A DNA stretch of 64,000 bases from Sphaerochaeta associata (GTDB lineage Bacteria > Spirochaetota > Spirochaetia > Sphaerochaetales > Sphaerochaetaceae). Made by a program: the position numbers and the translations under genes. This document shows positions 8,287 through 17,122 of the stretch, piece after piece. The notes beneath the pieces were generated by a model. That model saw nothing but the letters and a program-made list of their open reading frames with translations. It did not search any database and was not told the DNA's origin. Positions within the stretch are counted from its first letter, which is position 1; each line of letters starts with the position of its first letter. The stretch lies in contig NZ_CP094929.1 of assembly GCF_022869165.1 (NCBI RefSeq), positions 3,490,904 to 3,554,903 of the forward strand, in the 5' to 3' direction.

Positions 8287-9738
8287 ATGAACTGTCATGT
8301 TGGAATCGACATTGGGACTACAAATACAAAATGTCTAGTCATGGATACGAATGGGACAATCGTACTACGGTTGACAGATAAGACTCCGAAACATCTCATT
8401 CACTCTCTTGAATTCTTTGATGTACATAGAATTGATTCTTTGATTGATTCGTTTATCACTGAAGTCCAAAGTAAGTATTCAATCCGTTCCATTGGTTATT
8501 CGAGTATCGGGGAAAGTGTCATCCCTATCAAAAATGGCAAAATCTGTTTCGACTGTCCTCTGTGGAGTGTTGCGAGCATCACATCTACACCACACCAACG
8601 CGATATCATGAAACAGTACTGTGGTTTTGAAAACACCGGTACCGTCCATAATGGATTATTCTCTTTGGACAAGATTCTATGGATGAGAGATCATTTCCAA
8701 GAATGCCGGGAAGTAGACCTGTGGCTTCCGATGACAGCCTACCAAGTATATCGCAAGACTGGTGAAGGAGTATGGGACTATACTCAAGCTTCCCGTTCTT
8801 ATATGTTCAATGTTCATACAAAACAGTGGATAGTACCTTTGTTGGAGGCCTTCAATATGAAGGAACCTGGACGGCTTGCAATGATAGGGACCGCAGTATC
8901 AGGAAAAGACGGAATAGTCCATGGTATTGGGGGACATGATCATATGGTTGGCCTCTTTGGAATTGAAAAGATCTTCTCTCAGGATGGAAAATCCATTCCT
9001 CTTTTCTATGATTCCATGGGAACTTCTGCCGTATTGACCATGATTTCAGGATCTGAAAGCCATGTTGATATTTCCGACCATATAACTTACAACCCAACAG
9101 GAGGTTGTCTGCTTCCAGGCTTTTCTCAAGATTCTTTCATTCTCACAAGATCATTTAGAATGTTTGGAAGCTTACTTGCGTATGTTAAGCGTATAGGACA
9201 ACAGGGAATTTCTAACTACCAGTTTCAGGACATCAATGAAATGTTATTACAATGCATTCCTACGCAATGCCGCACACTCATCACATGTGATGGAGACTTC
9301 ATCCTTGGAACAACGGGAACCGGGGAGGTAAATTTCCATAATGTGGATTTGAACGGAGACATTACAAGTCTTCTGCACAATACATATTTGTACCTAGCAA
9401 GCCTTACCAAATTAATGCAGGACGACCTTTATAGATTCTCCACGACAAAAAAAGCACTGACCTTCATCAGTGGAGGAGGAATAACTGATAATACGCTGTT
9501 CATGGAATACCTGGCTACGGCATGTAATTGTCGTATTACGGTTTTACCTACAGCTGAGATCAGTGCTCTTGGAGCTTTGATAGTCGGATTGGTAGCTTGT
9601 AAGGATGATACAATGTTAAAGATTGTCTCCAATCTCCAAGAAAGATGTACCTTCGTTGAACCATCCCTCCGGTTGAAACCTGCGATCAAAGATGCACGAA
9701 TTCAATATCTGAAGCTTCGTGAAACAATGAAAAGCTAG
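8287..9738 (+). CDS. FGGY-family carbohydrate kinase
   Basis: A 483-residue cytoplasmic sugar kinase of the FGGY family (xylulokinase, gluconokinase, glycerol kinase and relatives), which transfers phosphate from ATP to a sugar or polyol. The N-terminal phosphate-1 loop GIDIGTTNTKCLVMD (residues 6-20) and the C-terminal adenosine-region loop FISGGGITDN (about residues 395-404) are clear. The central GGHDHMVGLFG (about residues 217-227) corresponds to the family catalytic GGHD region with its Asp base. The ATG follows a good ribosome site (AGGAGG). The gene begins 22 bases after an insertion-sequence fragment, so its expression may be altered. The substrate cannot be assigned. It is followed by a truncated IS66 element and then more sugar genes. 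Confidence 0.88.
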   Translation: MNCHVGIDIGTTNTKCLVMDTNGTIVLRLTDKTPKHLIHSLEFFDVHRIDSLIDSFITEVQSKYSIRSIGYSSIGESVIPIKNGKICFDCPLWSVASITSTPHQRDIMKQYCGFENTGTVHNGLFSLDKILWMRDHFQECREVDLWLPMTAYQVYRKTGEGVWDYTQASRSYMFNVHTKQWIVPLLEAFNMKEPGRLAMIGTAVSGKDGIVHGIGGHDHMVGLFGIEKIFSQDGKSIPLFYDSMGTSAVLTMISGSESHVDISDHITYNPTGGCLLPGFSQDSFILTRSFRMFGSLLAYVKRIGQQGISNYQFQDINEMLLQCIPTQCRTLITCDGDFILGTTGTGEVNFHNVDLNGDITSLLHNTYLYLASLTKLMQDDLYRFSTTKKALTFISGGGITDNTLFMEYLATACNCRITVLPTAEISALGALIVGLVACKDDTMLKIVSNLQERCTFVEPSLRLKPAIKDARIQYLKLRETMKS

Positions 9739-9790
9739 AGAAGTAACAGTTCCATTTCACCTTACAATGTCAAGAATTATTTTGGTTCAA

Positions 9791-10759
9791 TCACCAGGAA
9801 TCGAGGGTGTCGCTGCGCCCTTTCTCGTCAAGGACTTGCAGTCTCGATTCGTCTCCGTTTATTGCAGGCTGGGTGAGTATGTAGTCCCTGATCGCCTGCG
9901 CCACGGGTTTCAGCTCCGAACCGGCCCGCAGGTGCCAGTTCGCAAAGTTCTGCTCGCTCAGCTCGATGCCAAGGTTCCTGAACCGCTTCGATATCCTGGT
10001 GACGGACAATCCGTAGAAGAACTTGTCGACCAGGGATGCGGCGACGAGGCTGTCGCCGGCAAGGCCTCCGGGGATGAAGCGACTGGGGGCCGAGGCGGTG
10101 ATGATGGTGCGTTTCCTGACGCCTTTGGCGTCATGGGTCTCGCCGCAATCGGGACAGTAGCCCTTGTGCCTTGCCTGCTGGATGATGTGCAGGCTGTTGC
10201 GCACGATGTCGATGTGCTCATGCACGTCGGGGCTGCCGATGTCGACAAGGCCTGCGCCGCAGCTCTGGCACGTGTCGGCAAGCATGAATTCCTTGCGCTG
10301 CCTGGGATATGAGGGGTCGAAACCCTGCCGGCCGCAGCCGTTGCCGCGCCTGCGGCTTTCGGGGTTTCTGTTCCTGCCCCCCGTTTCCTGTGATCCAGTC
10401 TCGTTCTTGGCGCATTGCTGCTCAACCGCCTGCTTGGCTTGTGCGAGGATTTTCTTCTCCTCCTCGCTGAGAGAGCCTTCCTCTTCCTTGCAAAGGAGCT
10501 CTACGGGTATGTTGAAGAGCTTGCGGTACTTTTCGCTGGAACTGCCGAACCTGAGGAAAAGGCTGAGCCGCAGTTTCTCCTCGCCGGCGCGCACCGCCCG
10601 CGAAAGGACCTGCACATCCTCGCTCAGCTCGGCGTTCTCCTTCACGAGTGATCCGATCTTCTTGTCGAGGGCGTCAATCTTCTTCCTTTCCTTCGCGTTC
10701 GCCTTTTCCAGCTCGGTGACGCGCATGCGCAGCCGGGTGAGTTCCTCTTCGTTCGTCAT
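9791..10759 (-). pseudogene. tnpC: IS66 transposase TnpC, truncated
   Basis: The first 315 or so residues of an IS66 TnpC transposase (normally about 500). The N-terminal coiled coil (about residues 1-60) is followed by the leucine-zipper-like LRLSLFLRFGSSSEKYR region and a zinc-binding part (TCQSCGAGL, then YCPDCGET). The frame ends at INGDESRLQVLDEKGRSDT-LDSW, immediately after the first catalytic Asp region, so the second Asp and Glu are absent. It cannot be a working transposase. A 228-base gap separates it from tnpB, longer than usual for the family. Confidence 0.85.
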
Positions 10760-10987
10760 GGGGGAATTGTATCGGATTCTGCAAAACTAGTCAACACAAC
10801 TCTTTTCATGCAAACAATTTAGACACGCGATTGCCTCTAAAAACACTACCCAGCGGGAAGCTGTGGCAGCTGCCTGTCGGGCCCTGGCCGGTCTTCAGCA
10901 AAAACACCAAAATGCAGAAAAGAGGGCGTACAGGACCATGGCTGTCCTCGGCAAATACACACCGAATATAAATTTACATGATTTTTC

Positions 10988-11359
10988 TCAGATGTGCAGG
11001 TCCATCCGGGTCACCAGTGCGCGCGCCTTGAGTTGTTCCAGCGGAACGGGGTCTGACAGCAAATCCCTCAGCTGTCCCTCCGTCATCTGTGCCGCAGAGC
11101 TCTTGTCCATGGGCCAGCAATAGCAGCCATACCGGATGGACCTGCAGAGCATCCAGCACCCGGCCCCCTCGCAGTAGACGATGCGCATCTGCTTCCTGTT
11201 GGTTGAGCAGAACACGAACATCGACTGCTCGTCCATGCTCATGTTCATCGCTCCCACCACCAGCGATACCATGCCGCGGACCCCCCGACGAAAATCGGTG
11301 GCCCCTACCCTGAGGAAGATCTTCTTTCCCTCCAGGCTCGTGTCGAACGGCAGGCTCAT
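10988..11359 (-). CDS. tnpB: IS66 accessory protein TnpB
   Basis: A protein of about 123 residues of the IS66 Orf2 family. The start MSLPFDTSLEGKKIFLRVGATDFRRGVRG matches the conserved N-terminus (family form: I-L---P-DMR-G--GL), followed by VFCSTNRKQMRIVYCEGAGCWML, equivalent to the conserved F-N----R-K-L-WD--G-WL block. Longer upstream reading is possible but the ATG at 11359 overlaps the tnpA stop by 4 bases, a typical coupled arrangement. Its exact role in IS66 transposition is not known. Confidence 0.82.
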   Translation of the reverse strand: MSLPFDTSLEGKKIFLRVGATDFRRGVRGMVSLVVGAMNMSMDEQSMFVFCSTNRKQMRIVYCEGAGCWMLCRSIRYGCYCWPMDKSSAAQMTEGQLRDLLSDPVPLEQLKARALVTRMDLHI

Positions 11360-11742
11360 GAGAGCTTGCGCCTCAGCTCCGCCAGCATCCTCCTGTTTCC
11401 TTCTGTATAGGAAAGCCGGTACAAACGAGTGCTGCACTCATGCACGTCTGCCTGGAATGCAATCATCTCCTCAAGGCTCAGACCACTCTCGGCTTTGCGA
11501 CTGCCGCCCGTTCCAATGGTGTAGCACACCATGCGGGGATCCTCGGATTCCGCTTTGCCCGGGTTCATCTTGGACTTGCCGTTCGTTCCCCCTTCTAGTT
11601 CCCTCACCCACCTTCCAAGCGTCTTGGTTGATACGGGTATGTCGGGTGAGCTGCAGAATGATATGAGTGTGGCTCCCGATTGCTGGAATCTCGTGATTAT
11701 ATCCAGCTTGCTCTCTTGCGAATATGCTTTGAATCCTTGCAT
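11356..11742 (-). CDS. tnpA: IS66 accessory protein TnpA
   Basis: A 128-residue IS66 Orf1 protein. The N-terminal part (MQGFKAYSQESKLDIITRFQQSG ... STKTLGRWVRELEGG) is a helix-turn-helix of the transposase-associated type; the C-terminal part (LRRKLS at the very end) follows the family pattern. The ATG at 11742 has a strong ribosome site (GGAGG) 7 bases upstream, which favours it over longer readings. It overlaps tnpB by 4 bases. Confidence 0.78.
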   Translation of the reverse strand: MQGFKAYSQESKLDIITRFQQSGATLISFCSSPDIPVSTKTLGRWVRELEGGTNGKSKMNPGKAESEDPRMVCYTIGTGGSRKAESGLSLEEMIAFQADVHECSTRLYRLSYTEGNRRMLAELRRKLS

Positions 11743-11768
11743 CTTCAATCCTCCGTAGCCTATGTTAC

Positions 11769-11905
11769 AGAGTTGCAGCATCCCCTGGGTATGGTGTATT
11801 TGGTTTGATGCTCACCTCTTTGATGCCAGCAGGAAAGGCTATGTCAGGAACCCTGTGGCTGAGAGAATCCCACAGGATTTATGATAGAGCCAAATTTTTA
11901 GTAAA
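11769..11905 (+). other. Short open remnant of unknown origin after the IS66 end
   Basis: From the presumed end of the IS66 element an open plus-strand frame of about 45 codons continues without a start codon of its own (RVAASPGYGVFGLMLTSLM ... HRIYDRAKFLVNL) and stops at 11905. The closing IYDRAKFLVNL loosely resembles the C-terminal ends of FGGY kinases, so it may be the tail of a sugar-kinase gene lost to the insertion. That is a guess; there is no ribosome site and the sequence may be non-coding. Confidence 0.25.
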
Positions 11906-11964
11906 TCTGTAGCCATGGTTTGCATTCTTCTGATACATTCATGAAAGAGAGAGGTTGCAAAGCG

Positions 11965-12921
11965 ATGAAATCATATAAGAATCAAGTATTGGTAGTCTGC
12001 CTTAATCCTACTTTCCAGGAAACTCTAGTGTATAAACGGCTCCAGATAGGTGAAGTAAACAGGACTCGATTGCATCGATTGGATGCCTCAGGAAAGGGGA
12101 TGAACGTTGTTAGAGTTCTCACTCAGCTTGGAACCAATTGTACGTTGTTAAGCCACCTTGGAGGGAGTCGTATTCAAGAGTTTCTAGAACTTGCCAATAA
12201 AGATAAAGTAAATATCGTCTGGACAGATAGCAATAGTCCAATTAGAACTTGCATTACCATATTACAGACTGAAGTTTTTTCAACCACCGAGTTGATTCAA
12301 GAGTCTGAATCCGTGCAGATAGGAACAGAAGAAGAGATTAGGCATCTCTATACAAAGCACCTAAAAGAAGTAGATGCAGTAATTTTTTCAGGCACTCGTT
12401 CCCCCGGCTATTCTGAAAATCTTTACGCACAGATGGTTAAAGAGGCAAAAGATACAGGAAAATTTGTAGTATTGGATTATCGTGGCGAGGATCTTAAAAG
12501 ATCCTTAAGCATGAAACCGAATATAATCAAGCCAAATCTATCGGAGTTCTGTTCAACGTTTTTTCCATCCTATGATGTGATAGCGGAACAACAAGATTCT
12601 GGGCATTTGAAGCAACAGGTTTCTCAAATTATGAAAGAGTTGTATGATAAATATCAAACAATGACAATCATAACCCACGGGTCCAAAGATCTCTGGGCTT
12701 ATGATGGAGTTAGTTGGTATGAAATACCGGCAAAAAAAGTAAAGGCAATAAATACCATCGGTTGTGGCGATGCTTTCACTGCCGGGTTGGTGCATGCATA
12801 TATTAATGAGCAGTGTTTTTCACAAGCACTAGATACAGCACTAAATGCAGCAGCACTTAATGCAACTTGCATAACTCCTGGCAGTCTCTATGATAATAGT
12901 TTGAAAAATTTTGCAAGGTAG
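11965..12921 (+). CDS. PfkB-family sugar(-phosphate) kinase, 1-phosphofructokinase / tagatose-6-phosphate kinase-like
   Basis: A 318-residue cytoplasmic kinase of the PfkB (ribokinase) family, closest in layout to the FruK/LacC/PfkB branch that phosphorylates sugar phosphates to bisphosphates. The N-terminal LVVCLNPTFQETL strand and the substrate loop LDASGKGMNVVRVLTQLG (about residues 33-50; family form GGKG-NVA) are present. The C-terminal anion hole with catalytic Asp, NTIGCGDAFTAGLVHA (about residue 250), is intact. The ATG at 11965 is preferred over in-frame starts at 11920 and 11941 because AGAGAGG lies 9 bases before it. The gene runs head-on into the HAD phosphatase gene, overlapping by 34 bases. 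With the aldolase nearby it would suit a bisphosphate route; the substrate is inferred. Confidence 0.85.
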   Translation: MKSYKNQVLVVCLNPTFQETLVYKRLQIGEVNRTRLHRLDASGKGMNVVRVLTQLGTNCTLLSHLGGSRIQEFLELANKDKVNIVWTDSNSPIRTCITILQTEVFSTTELIQESESVQIGTEEEIRHLYTKHLKEVDAVIFSGTRSPGYSENLYAQMVKEAKDTGKFVVLDYRGEDLKRSLSMKPNIIKPNLSEFCSTFFPSYDVIAEQQDSGHLKQQVSQIMKELYDKYQTMTIITHGSKDLWAYDGVSWYEIPAKKVKAINTIGCGDAFTAGLVHAYINEQCFSQALDTALNAAALNATCITPGSLYDNSLKNFAR

Positions 12922-13706
12922 TGACCTATACCGTCATTGTCATTATCCGCAGTTACATCATCTACGCAGGCTTTCAATAAATTTGAACTATTGCCCATTG
13001 CCACTCCCCAGCCCACAGACATAAGCATTTCACGATCATTTTCTGCATCCCCAAAAGCAAGCATCGAGGAAAGCGGAATATTCATTCTTTTAGAAATGAG
13101 ATCAAGACCATTTCTCTTATTTGCCTTGCTATTCATAATTTCAATATGGTTCTTAAAAGTCGAGACAGCTGTAAAGGATTCTGGATACCTATGAGCTAAC
13201 TCACCAAGCAAGTCCTGACCGAGACTCTCTGTTTCTCTGCCTGTGATCATTGCCTTGACAATAGGTTCACTTTTCATAAATGCATTGCTGATCGGCTGGC
13301 ATGTTTCATATGCAATTGGATCCAATTGTTTATAAAGAAGAGAATCCTCCATATCTAAATAGACCTGGTTCTCTGTATAGAGATGAAGTCTTAATGCTGT
13401 ATTTCTTGTAATCTTAATAAGTTGAAAAACAATGAAGTCATCAAGGTGAACCGAATATAGCTTCCCATTCGAATCTGGGTCAATAATTATTGATCCGTTG
13501 AATACAGTAAGTGGTAATTGAGATGAAATTGATTGGGTATAGGCTTGTGCAGAAACAGCGCTTCTCCCTGATGCAAATCCAAGCAATATGCCTCTGCGCT
13601 TTACCTCCATAAGCACGTTTCTTGTATAGGGAAGTATTGTTTTATGGGAAGACAGCAATGTCCCATCCAAATCCATGAGTATTGTTGTAATTATTGATGA
13701 TTGCAT
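12888..13706 (-). CDS. Cof-type HAD hydrolase (sugar phosphatase)
   Basis: A 272-residue haloacid-dehalogenase phosphatase of the Cof/IIB class, which removes phosphate from small phosphorylated sugars or cofactors. Motif I with nucleophile and acid Asp is ILMDLDGTLLSS (residues 9-20), motif II FASGRS (about residue 45), and motif IV LAFGDAENDREML (about residue 218). The C2-type cap lies between. Transcribed divergently from the Afu-like importer and convergent with the PfkB kinase, it could relieve sugar-phosphate overload or process an imported sugar phosphate; this role is inferred from context. Confidence 0.88.
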   Translation of the reverse strand: MQSSIITTILMDLDGTLLSSHKTILPYTRNVLMEVKRRGILLGFASGRSAVSAQAYTQSISSQLPLTVFNGSIIIDPDSNGKLYSVHLDDFIVFQLIKITRNTALRLHLYTENQVYLDMEDSLLYKQLDPIAYETCQPISNAFMKSEPIVKAMITGRETESLGQDLLGELAHRYPESFTAVSTFKNHIEIMNSKANKRNGLDLISKRMNIPLSSMLAFGDAENDREMLMSVGWGVAMGNSSNLLKACVDDVTADNDNDGIGHYLAKFFKLLS

Positions 13707-13760
13707 TCATTCTACCTTTAATAATGTATTTCTTGTAAGGTATGATTGAACAACAATACT

Positions 13761-13791
13761 GTCAATGATTAATACAATCAGTTTTAATCAT
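13761..13791. promoter_or_regulatory. Candidate operator between the HAD phosphatase and Afu-like importer genes
   Basis: The segment starts GTCAATGATTAATACAAT and contains the 8-bp inverted repeat ATGATTAA / TTAATCAT with an 11-base spacer. A related motif, GTCAATGATAAAAACAGT (15 of the first 18 bases alike), lies upstream of the kinase-DeoR-aldolase operon at 21228. A TTGACA at 13830-13835 and TATAAA at 13856-13861 follow, but with a 20-base spacer, which is long for a sigma70 promoter. The DeoR-type protein at 19249 is the obvious candidate to bind; this is inference. Confidence 0.45.
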
Positions 13792-13939
13792 AAAAAAACA
13801 GATAGAGGGTAAATAAATCGCGTTTTTCCTTGACAGCAGTGTAAACTAGTCTCACTATAAATGTATAAAAAAGCAAGTGTGTGCTTTCGCATGGCACTAA
13901 GCAATTTTGGCGTATGCCAAGAAAATCAAGGAGGAGATG

Positions 13940-14968
13940 ATGAAAAAAAGTATTGCTCTACTCATCATCATGGTTTTGTTTGTTGCAATGACCCCGATGT
14001 TTGCACAAGGCTCAAATGAACAACCACAGACATTAACAGTCTATGTTGGGTTGCTCGAAGAACACGGTGCTGCAATTTGTCAGGCATTTGAGAAAGCTAC
14101 TGGAATTAAAACTCAGTATGTTCGTATGAGTGGTGGAGAGATTTTTGCTCGAATCAAGGCAGAAAGTCAGAATCCCCAAGCTAGTGTATGGTATGGCGGT
14201 GGTTCCCTGACATTTATCGAAGCTGATAATAATGGATTGCTGGAACGTTATGTCAGTCCCAATGCTGCAATTATCAGTGACAAATTTAAAGATCCCAATG
14301 GTGCTTGGACAGGTATTTATAGCGGTTACTTAGGTTTCTATGCTGATGGTGACTGGCTTAAAAGAAATAATGTTGCAATGCCAAAAACCTGGAACGACTT
14401 GTTAAATCCTGCCTTTAAGGGTGAAATTGTCATGGCTCACCCCGGTTCATCCTCTACTGCATACAATATGCTTACCACAATTCTTCAACTACAAGGCGAA
14501 GAAAAAGGATGGGATTACCTACTCAAACTGAATGATAATATTCGTCAGTATACCAAGAGTGGTTCAGCTGGTGGCCGAATGGTTCAGCTGCACGAGACAG
14601 CGCTGACCATTGGATACTTGCATGATGCAGTAGCTTTTAAGCGTGAAGGATATGATCATATCGTAATTGCAGCTCCAGAGGATGGAACAGGTTATGAGAT
14701 TGGTGCTGTTGGTATAATTAAGGGAGCTCCTCAGCTTGCAGCAGCAAAAAAATTCGTTGATTTTGTATTAACCGCAGAAGCTCAAGAAATAGGGCAAACT
14801 GTTAATGCCTTGCAGTTCTTGACAAACCCCAACGCACGCCCGCCCAAGGAAGTTGAGTCTATCAAGAATGCAAAACTAATTAATCAGGATGACGCATGGT
14901 CTGGTGCCAATCGCTCTGATTTCTTGAATAAGTTCAATCAACTGACCAGAACAGCTCCTCCAAAATGA
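13940..14968 (+). CDS. ABC transporter substrate-binding protein, AfuA/FutA-like
   Basis: A 342-residue periplasmic binding protein of the ferric/sugar-phosphate (AfuA, FbpA, FutA) group. The start MKKSIALLIIMVLFVAMTPMFAQGSNEQ is a Sec signal peptide with a likely cut after MFA; no lipobox. The mature part has family marks: LTVYVGLLEEHGAAICQAFEKATGI, ARIKAESQNPQASVWYGGG and LLNPAFKGEIVMAHPGSSST. The tyrosine pair that holds iron in FbpA is not evident, which favours an organic ligand; AfuA is known to bind hexose phosphates. AAGGAGG at 13928-13934 fits the ATG at 13940 better than 13937. It is followed by a hairpin, a long gap, then its permease and ATPase. Confidence 0.82.
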   Translation: MKKSIALLIIMVLFVAMTPMFAQGSNEQPQTLTVYVGLLEEHGAAICQAFEKATGIKTQYVRMSGGEIFARIKAESQNPQASVWYGGGSLTFIEADNNGLLERYVSPNAAIISDKFKDPNGAWTGIYSGYLGFYADGDWLKRNNVAMPKTWNDLLNPAFKGEIVMAHPGSSSTAYNMLTTILQLQGEEKGWDYLLKLNDNIRQYTKSGSAGGRMVQLHETALTIGYLHDAVAFKREGYDHIVIAAPEDGTGYEIGAVGIIKGAPQLAAAKKFVDFVLTAEAQEIGQTVNALQFLTNPNARPPKEVESIKNAKLINQDDAWSGANRSDFLNKFNQLTRTAPPK

Positions 14969-15417
14969 GATTAACGCAGTATGCTGGGTGCCATTTCGGC
15001 AACCCAGCATTTCTCTGTTAAACAAATCTCCTATCGAATTCATTAACTGAATCCAAAGTATTGATATGTCTGTTCAATATGATGCTTCGGGAGATGAATT
15101 CTACATGATTTCAATATTCGTACCGGCTTTAATTACAATTGAATACATCAACTCAAGAGGTTGGGAGTTGACTTGGTGGCAACCGTAGCTCGGAACATAT
15201 CACGCAGGGAATTCGGGAATATTGTATTGCTTGCTAAGTGATATTTCGTAAGATGTATAGGTAAATTTTGGTTTAGTGCTGTTCAAATAAACCTTTACAT
15301 GATGTACCTTTGGGGAGAACTGTCCCAATAAACAACCTTCTGCATGCTACTGATAAAAGAGCATTGCATATCGCCGATAAGGCCTAAAGTTATGATTTTT
15401 ATATTATGAGGACTTTT
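14969..15417 (+). other. Long gap between the binding-protein and permease genes
   Basis: This 449-base stretch holds the hairpin at 14981-15010. It also holds a 40-codon open frame (15066-15188, beginning MSVQYDASGDEF, ending LTWWQP) with no ribosome site, and otherwise AT-rich DNA with no recognised gene. A gap of this size inside an importer operon is unusual. It could carry a second promoter for the permease and ATPase or the remains of a lost gene. I see no clear promoter. Confidence 0.4.
14981..15010 (+). terminator. Hairpin after the Afu-like binding-protein gene
   Basis: A 9-bp perfect stem (ATGCTGGGT / ACCCAGCAT), extended inward by GCC/GGC across one bulged base, lies 12 bases after the stop codon and is followed by TTTCTCTGTT. 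It is a likely partial terminator or 3'-end stabiliser giving more binding protein than permease. Confidence 0.65.
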
Positions 15418-17121
15418 ATGCAAGAATCTCAAAATGCGCTTTACAATGAAGATTCGGGTTTTAAAAGATACTTCAAGCAATTGAAGTTTTCATTACGCGA
15501 TCCAGTTCTACTTGTCTCTGTCATTTCTGTAACCATCATCGTTGCAATGTTTATTGTAATCCCCCTCTTCTCGATACTCCGTGAAAGTGTAGAAGCAACT
15601 GGGACTTTTTCATTAAAGTCCTATTCTGCAATTTTTCGAAGCAGTTATGATCTAGAGATTATCTGGAATACTATAAAGCTCGGGTTGGTTGTAGCGACTT
15701 TAGGGACTGCTGTTGCATTTTTATTTGCATATGCAACTACCTATCTGAAAATTCCAAATAAACGTTTCTTTAAAGTATTGTCCATTCTTCCTATGATATC
15801 TCCACCCTTTGTCATTTCGCTTGCAGCAATTTTATTGTTTGGCAGAAGCGGGTTGGTTTCTTATAAATTATTTGGTGTGAGAAATGACATTTATGGATTC
15901 TGGGGATTAGCACTCACCCAGGTACTTTCATTCTTCCCTATTGGATATTTGATGCTTACAAACCTTTTACAAAACATCGATCCATCAGTAGAAGAAGCCG
16001 CTCAAGCACTTGGATCCAATCAAGCCCGTGTTTTTATGACAGTTACTATTCCGCTTATGCTACCTGGATTAGCCAATGCAGCACTTTTAATTTTTATCCA
16101 ATCTCTTGCTGATTTTGGTAACGCAATTGTTATTGGTGGAAATTTCACCACCATGGCAGTCCAAATATACCAACAAGGAATCGGAAGTTATGACATGCAG
16201 GGAGCTACTGCTTTGGCTGTTGTTCTTCTCATGATTAGCGTACTTGCATTCTATTTACAAAACAGTGTAATCGGAAAGAAATCCTACATCACCGTTACAG
16301 GAAAAGCATCAAAACAAAGAATCATGAATGCTAATAAAAAAGTCACAATACCTGTATATATCATTTGCATGGCGATTTCAGTAACTGTTGTAAGCATGTA
16401 TCTCCTAGTTCCTTATGGTGCGTTTGTTAGGTTATGGGGTGTAGATTTCAGTTTCACTACACGATGGATTAAATATGTATTAACCATCGGAATGCGCTAT
16501 ATCAAGGACACAACAATTCTGGCTGCACTTGCTACTCCAATTTCTGCCATCATGGGCATAGTTGCTGCATACCTGATTGTTAGAAAAGATTTTCCAGGCA
16601 AGAAAGCATTGGAGTGGTCAATTCTCATGGCTATTGCCTTACCTGGAACTGTTTTGGGCCTTGGGTATGTACTTACTTATAATACACCTCCTTTAATACT
16701 GACAGGATCAGGATTCATCTTAGTTGTAGCTTTGGTTATCCGAAGCATGCCAATTGGAACACGATCAGCAATTGCCGCGTTAAAACAGATTGATCCTTCC
16801 ATTGAGGAAGCTGCAAGTATATGCGGGGCAGGAAGCCAGAAAGTGTTCATATCCGTCACAATCCCACTTATTCGTCCTGTTTTCTTTAGCGGTCTCGTCT
16901 ACTCTTTTATAAGAGGGATGACTTTGGTCAGTACAATCATTTTCTTAGTATCTGCTCGCTGGCAGATGCTTACAGTGGCTATTATGAATCAGGTTGATCA
17001 AGGTTTGTATGGCGCAGCGAATGCATATTGTCTGGTCTTAATAGTTATCGTCGGTGGTGTAATGCTACTCATGAACTTATTTATTAAGACACTTGGAATA
17101 AATCTAAATGAGGGGTATTAA
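15418..17121 (+). CDS. ABC transporter permease with two fused permease domains, AfuB/FbpB-like
   Basis: A 567-residue inner-membrane protein made of two tandem permease domains, as in iron and hexose-phosphate importers of the FbpB/AfuB type. Each half carries its own EAA loop: PSVEEAAQALGSNQARVFMTVTIPL (split here by function: EAA then G then IPL, about residue 195) and PSIEEAASICGAGSQKVF with VTIPL (about residue 465). About twelve hydrophobic segments are visible. The ATG at 15418 is chosen over 15406 because GAGG lies 6 bases before it. The ATPase gene begins 1 base after its stop. Confidence 0.87.
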   Translation: MQESQNALYNEDSGFKRYFKQLKFSLRDPVLLVSVISVTIIVAMFIVIPLFSILRESVEATGTFSLKSYSAIFRSSYDLEIIWNTIKLGLVVATLGTAVAFLFAYATTYLKIPNKRFFKVLSILPMISPPFVISLAAILLFGRSGLVSYKLFGVRNDIYGFWGLALTQVLSFFPIGYLMLTNLLQNIDPSVEEAAQALGSNQARVFMTVTIPLMLPGLANAALLIFIQSLADFGNAIVIGGNFTTMAVQIYQQGIGSYDMQGATALAVVLLMISVLAFYLQNSVIGKKSYITVTGKASKQRIMNANKKVTIPVYIICMAISVTVVSMYLLVPYGAFVRLWGVDFSFTTRWIKYVLTIGMRYIKDTTILAALATPISAIMGIVAAYLIVRKDFPGKKALEWSILMAIALPGTVLGLGYVLTYNTPPLILTGSGFILVVALVIRSMPIGTRSAIAALKQIDPSIEEAASICGAGSQKVFISVTIPLIRPVFFSGLVYSFIRGMTLVSTIIFLVSARWQMLTVAIMNQVDQGLYGAANAYCLVLIVIVGGVMLLMNLFIKTLGINLNEGY

Positions 17122-17122
17122 T

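Larger units (their letters stand above)
9803..11768 (-). mobile_element. IS66-family element, truncated
   Basis: Three genes in the IS66 order tnpA-tnpB-tnpC read on the minus strand. The tnpC gene is cut near 9803, removing the catalytic core and the distal end of the element. A possible surviving end is GTAACATAGG (reading leftward from 11768), which begins GTAA as IS66 ends do and lies just before the tnpA ribosome site. No target duplication can be checked because the other end is lost. Confidence 0.7.
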
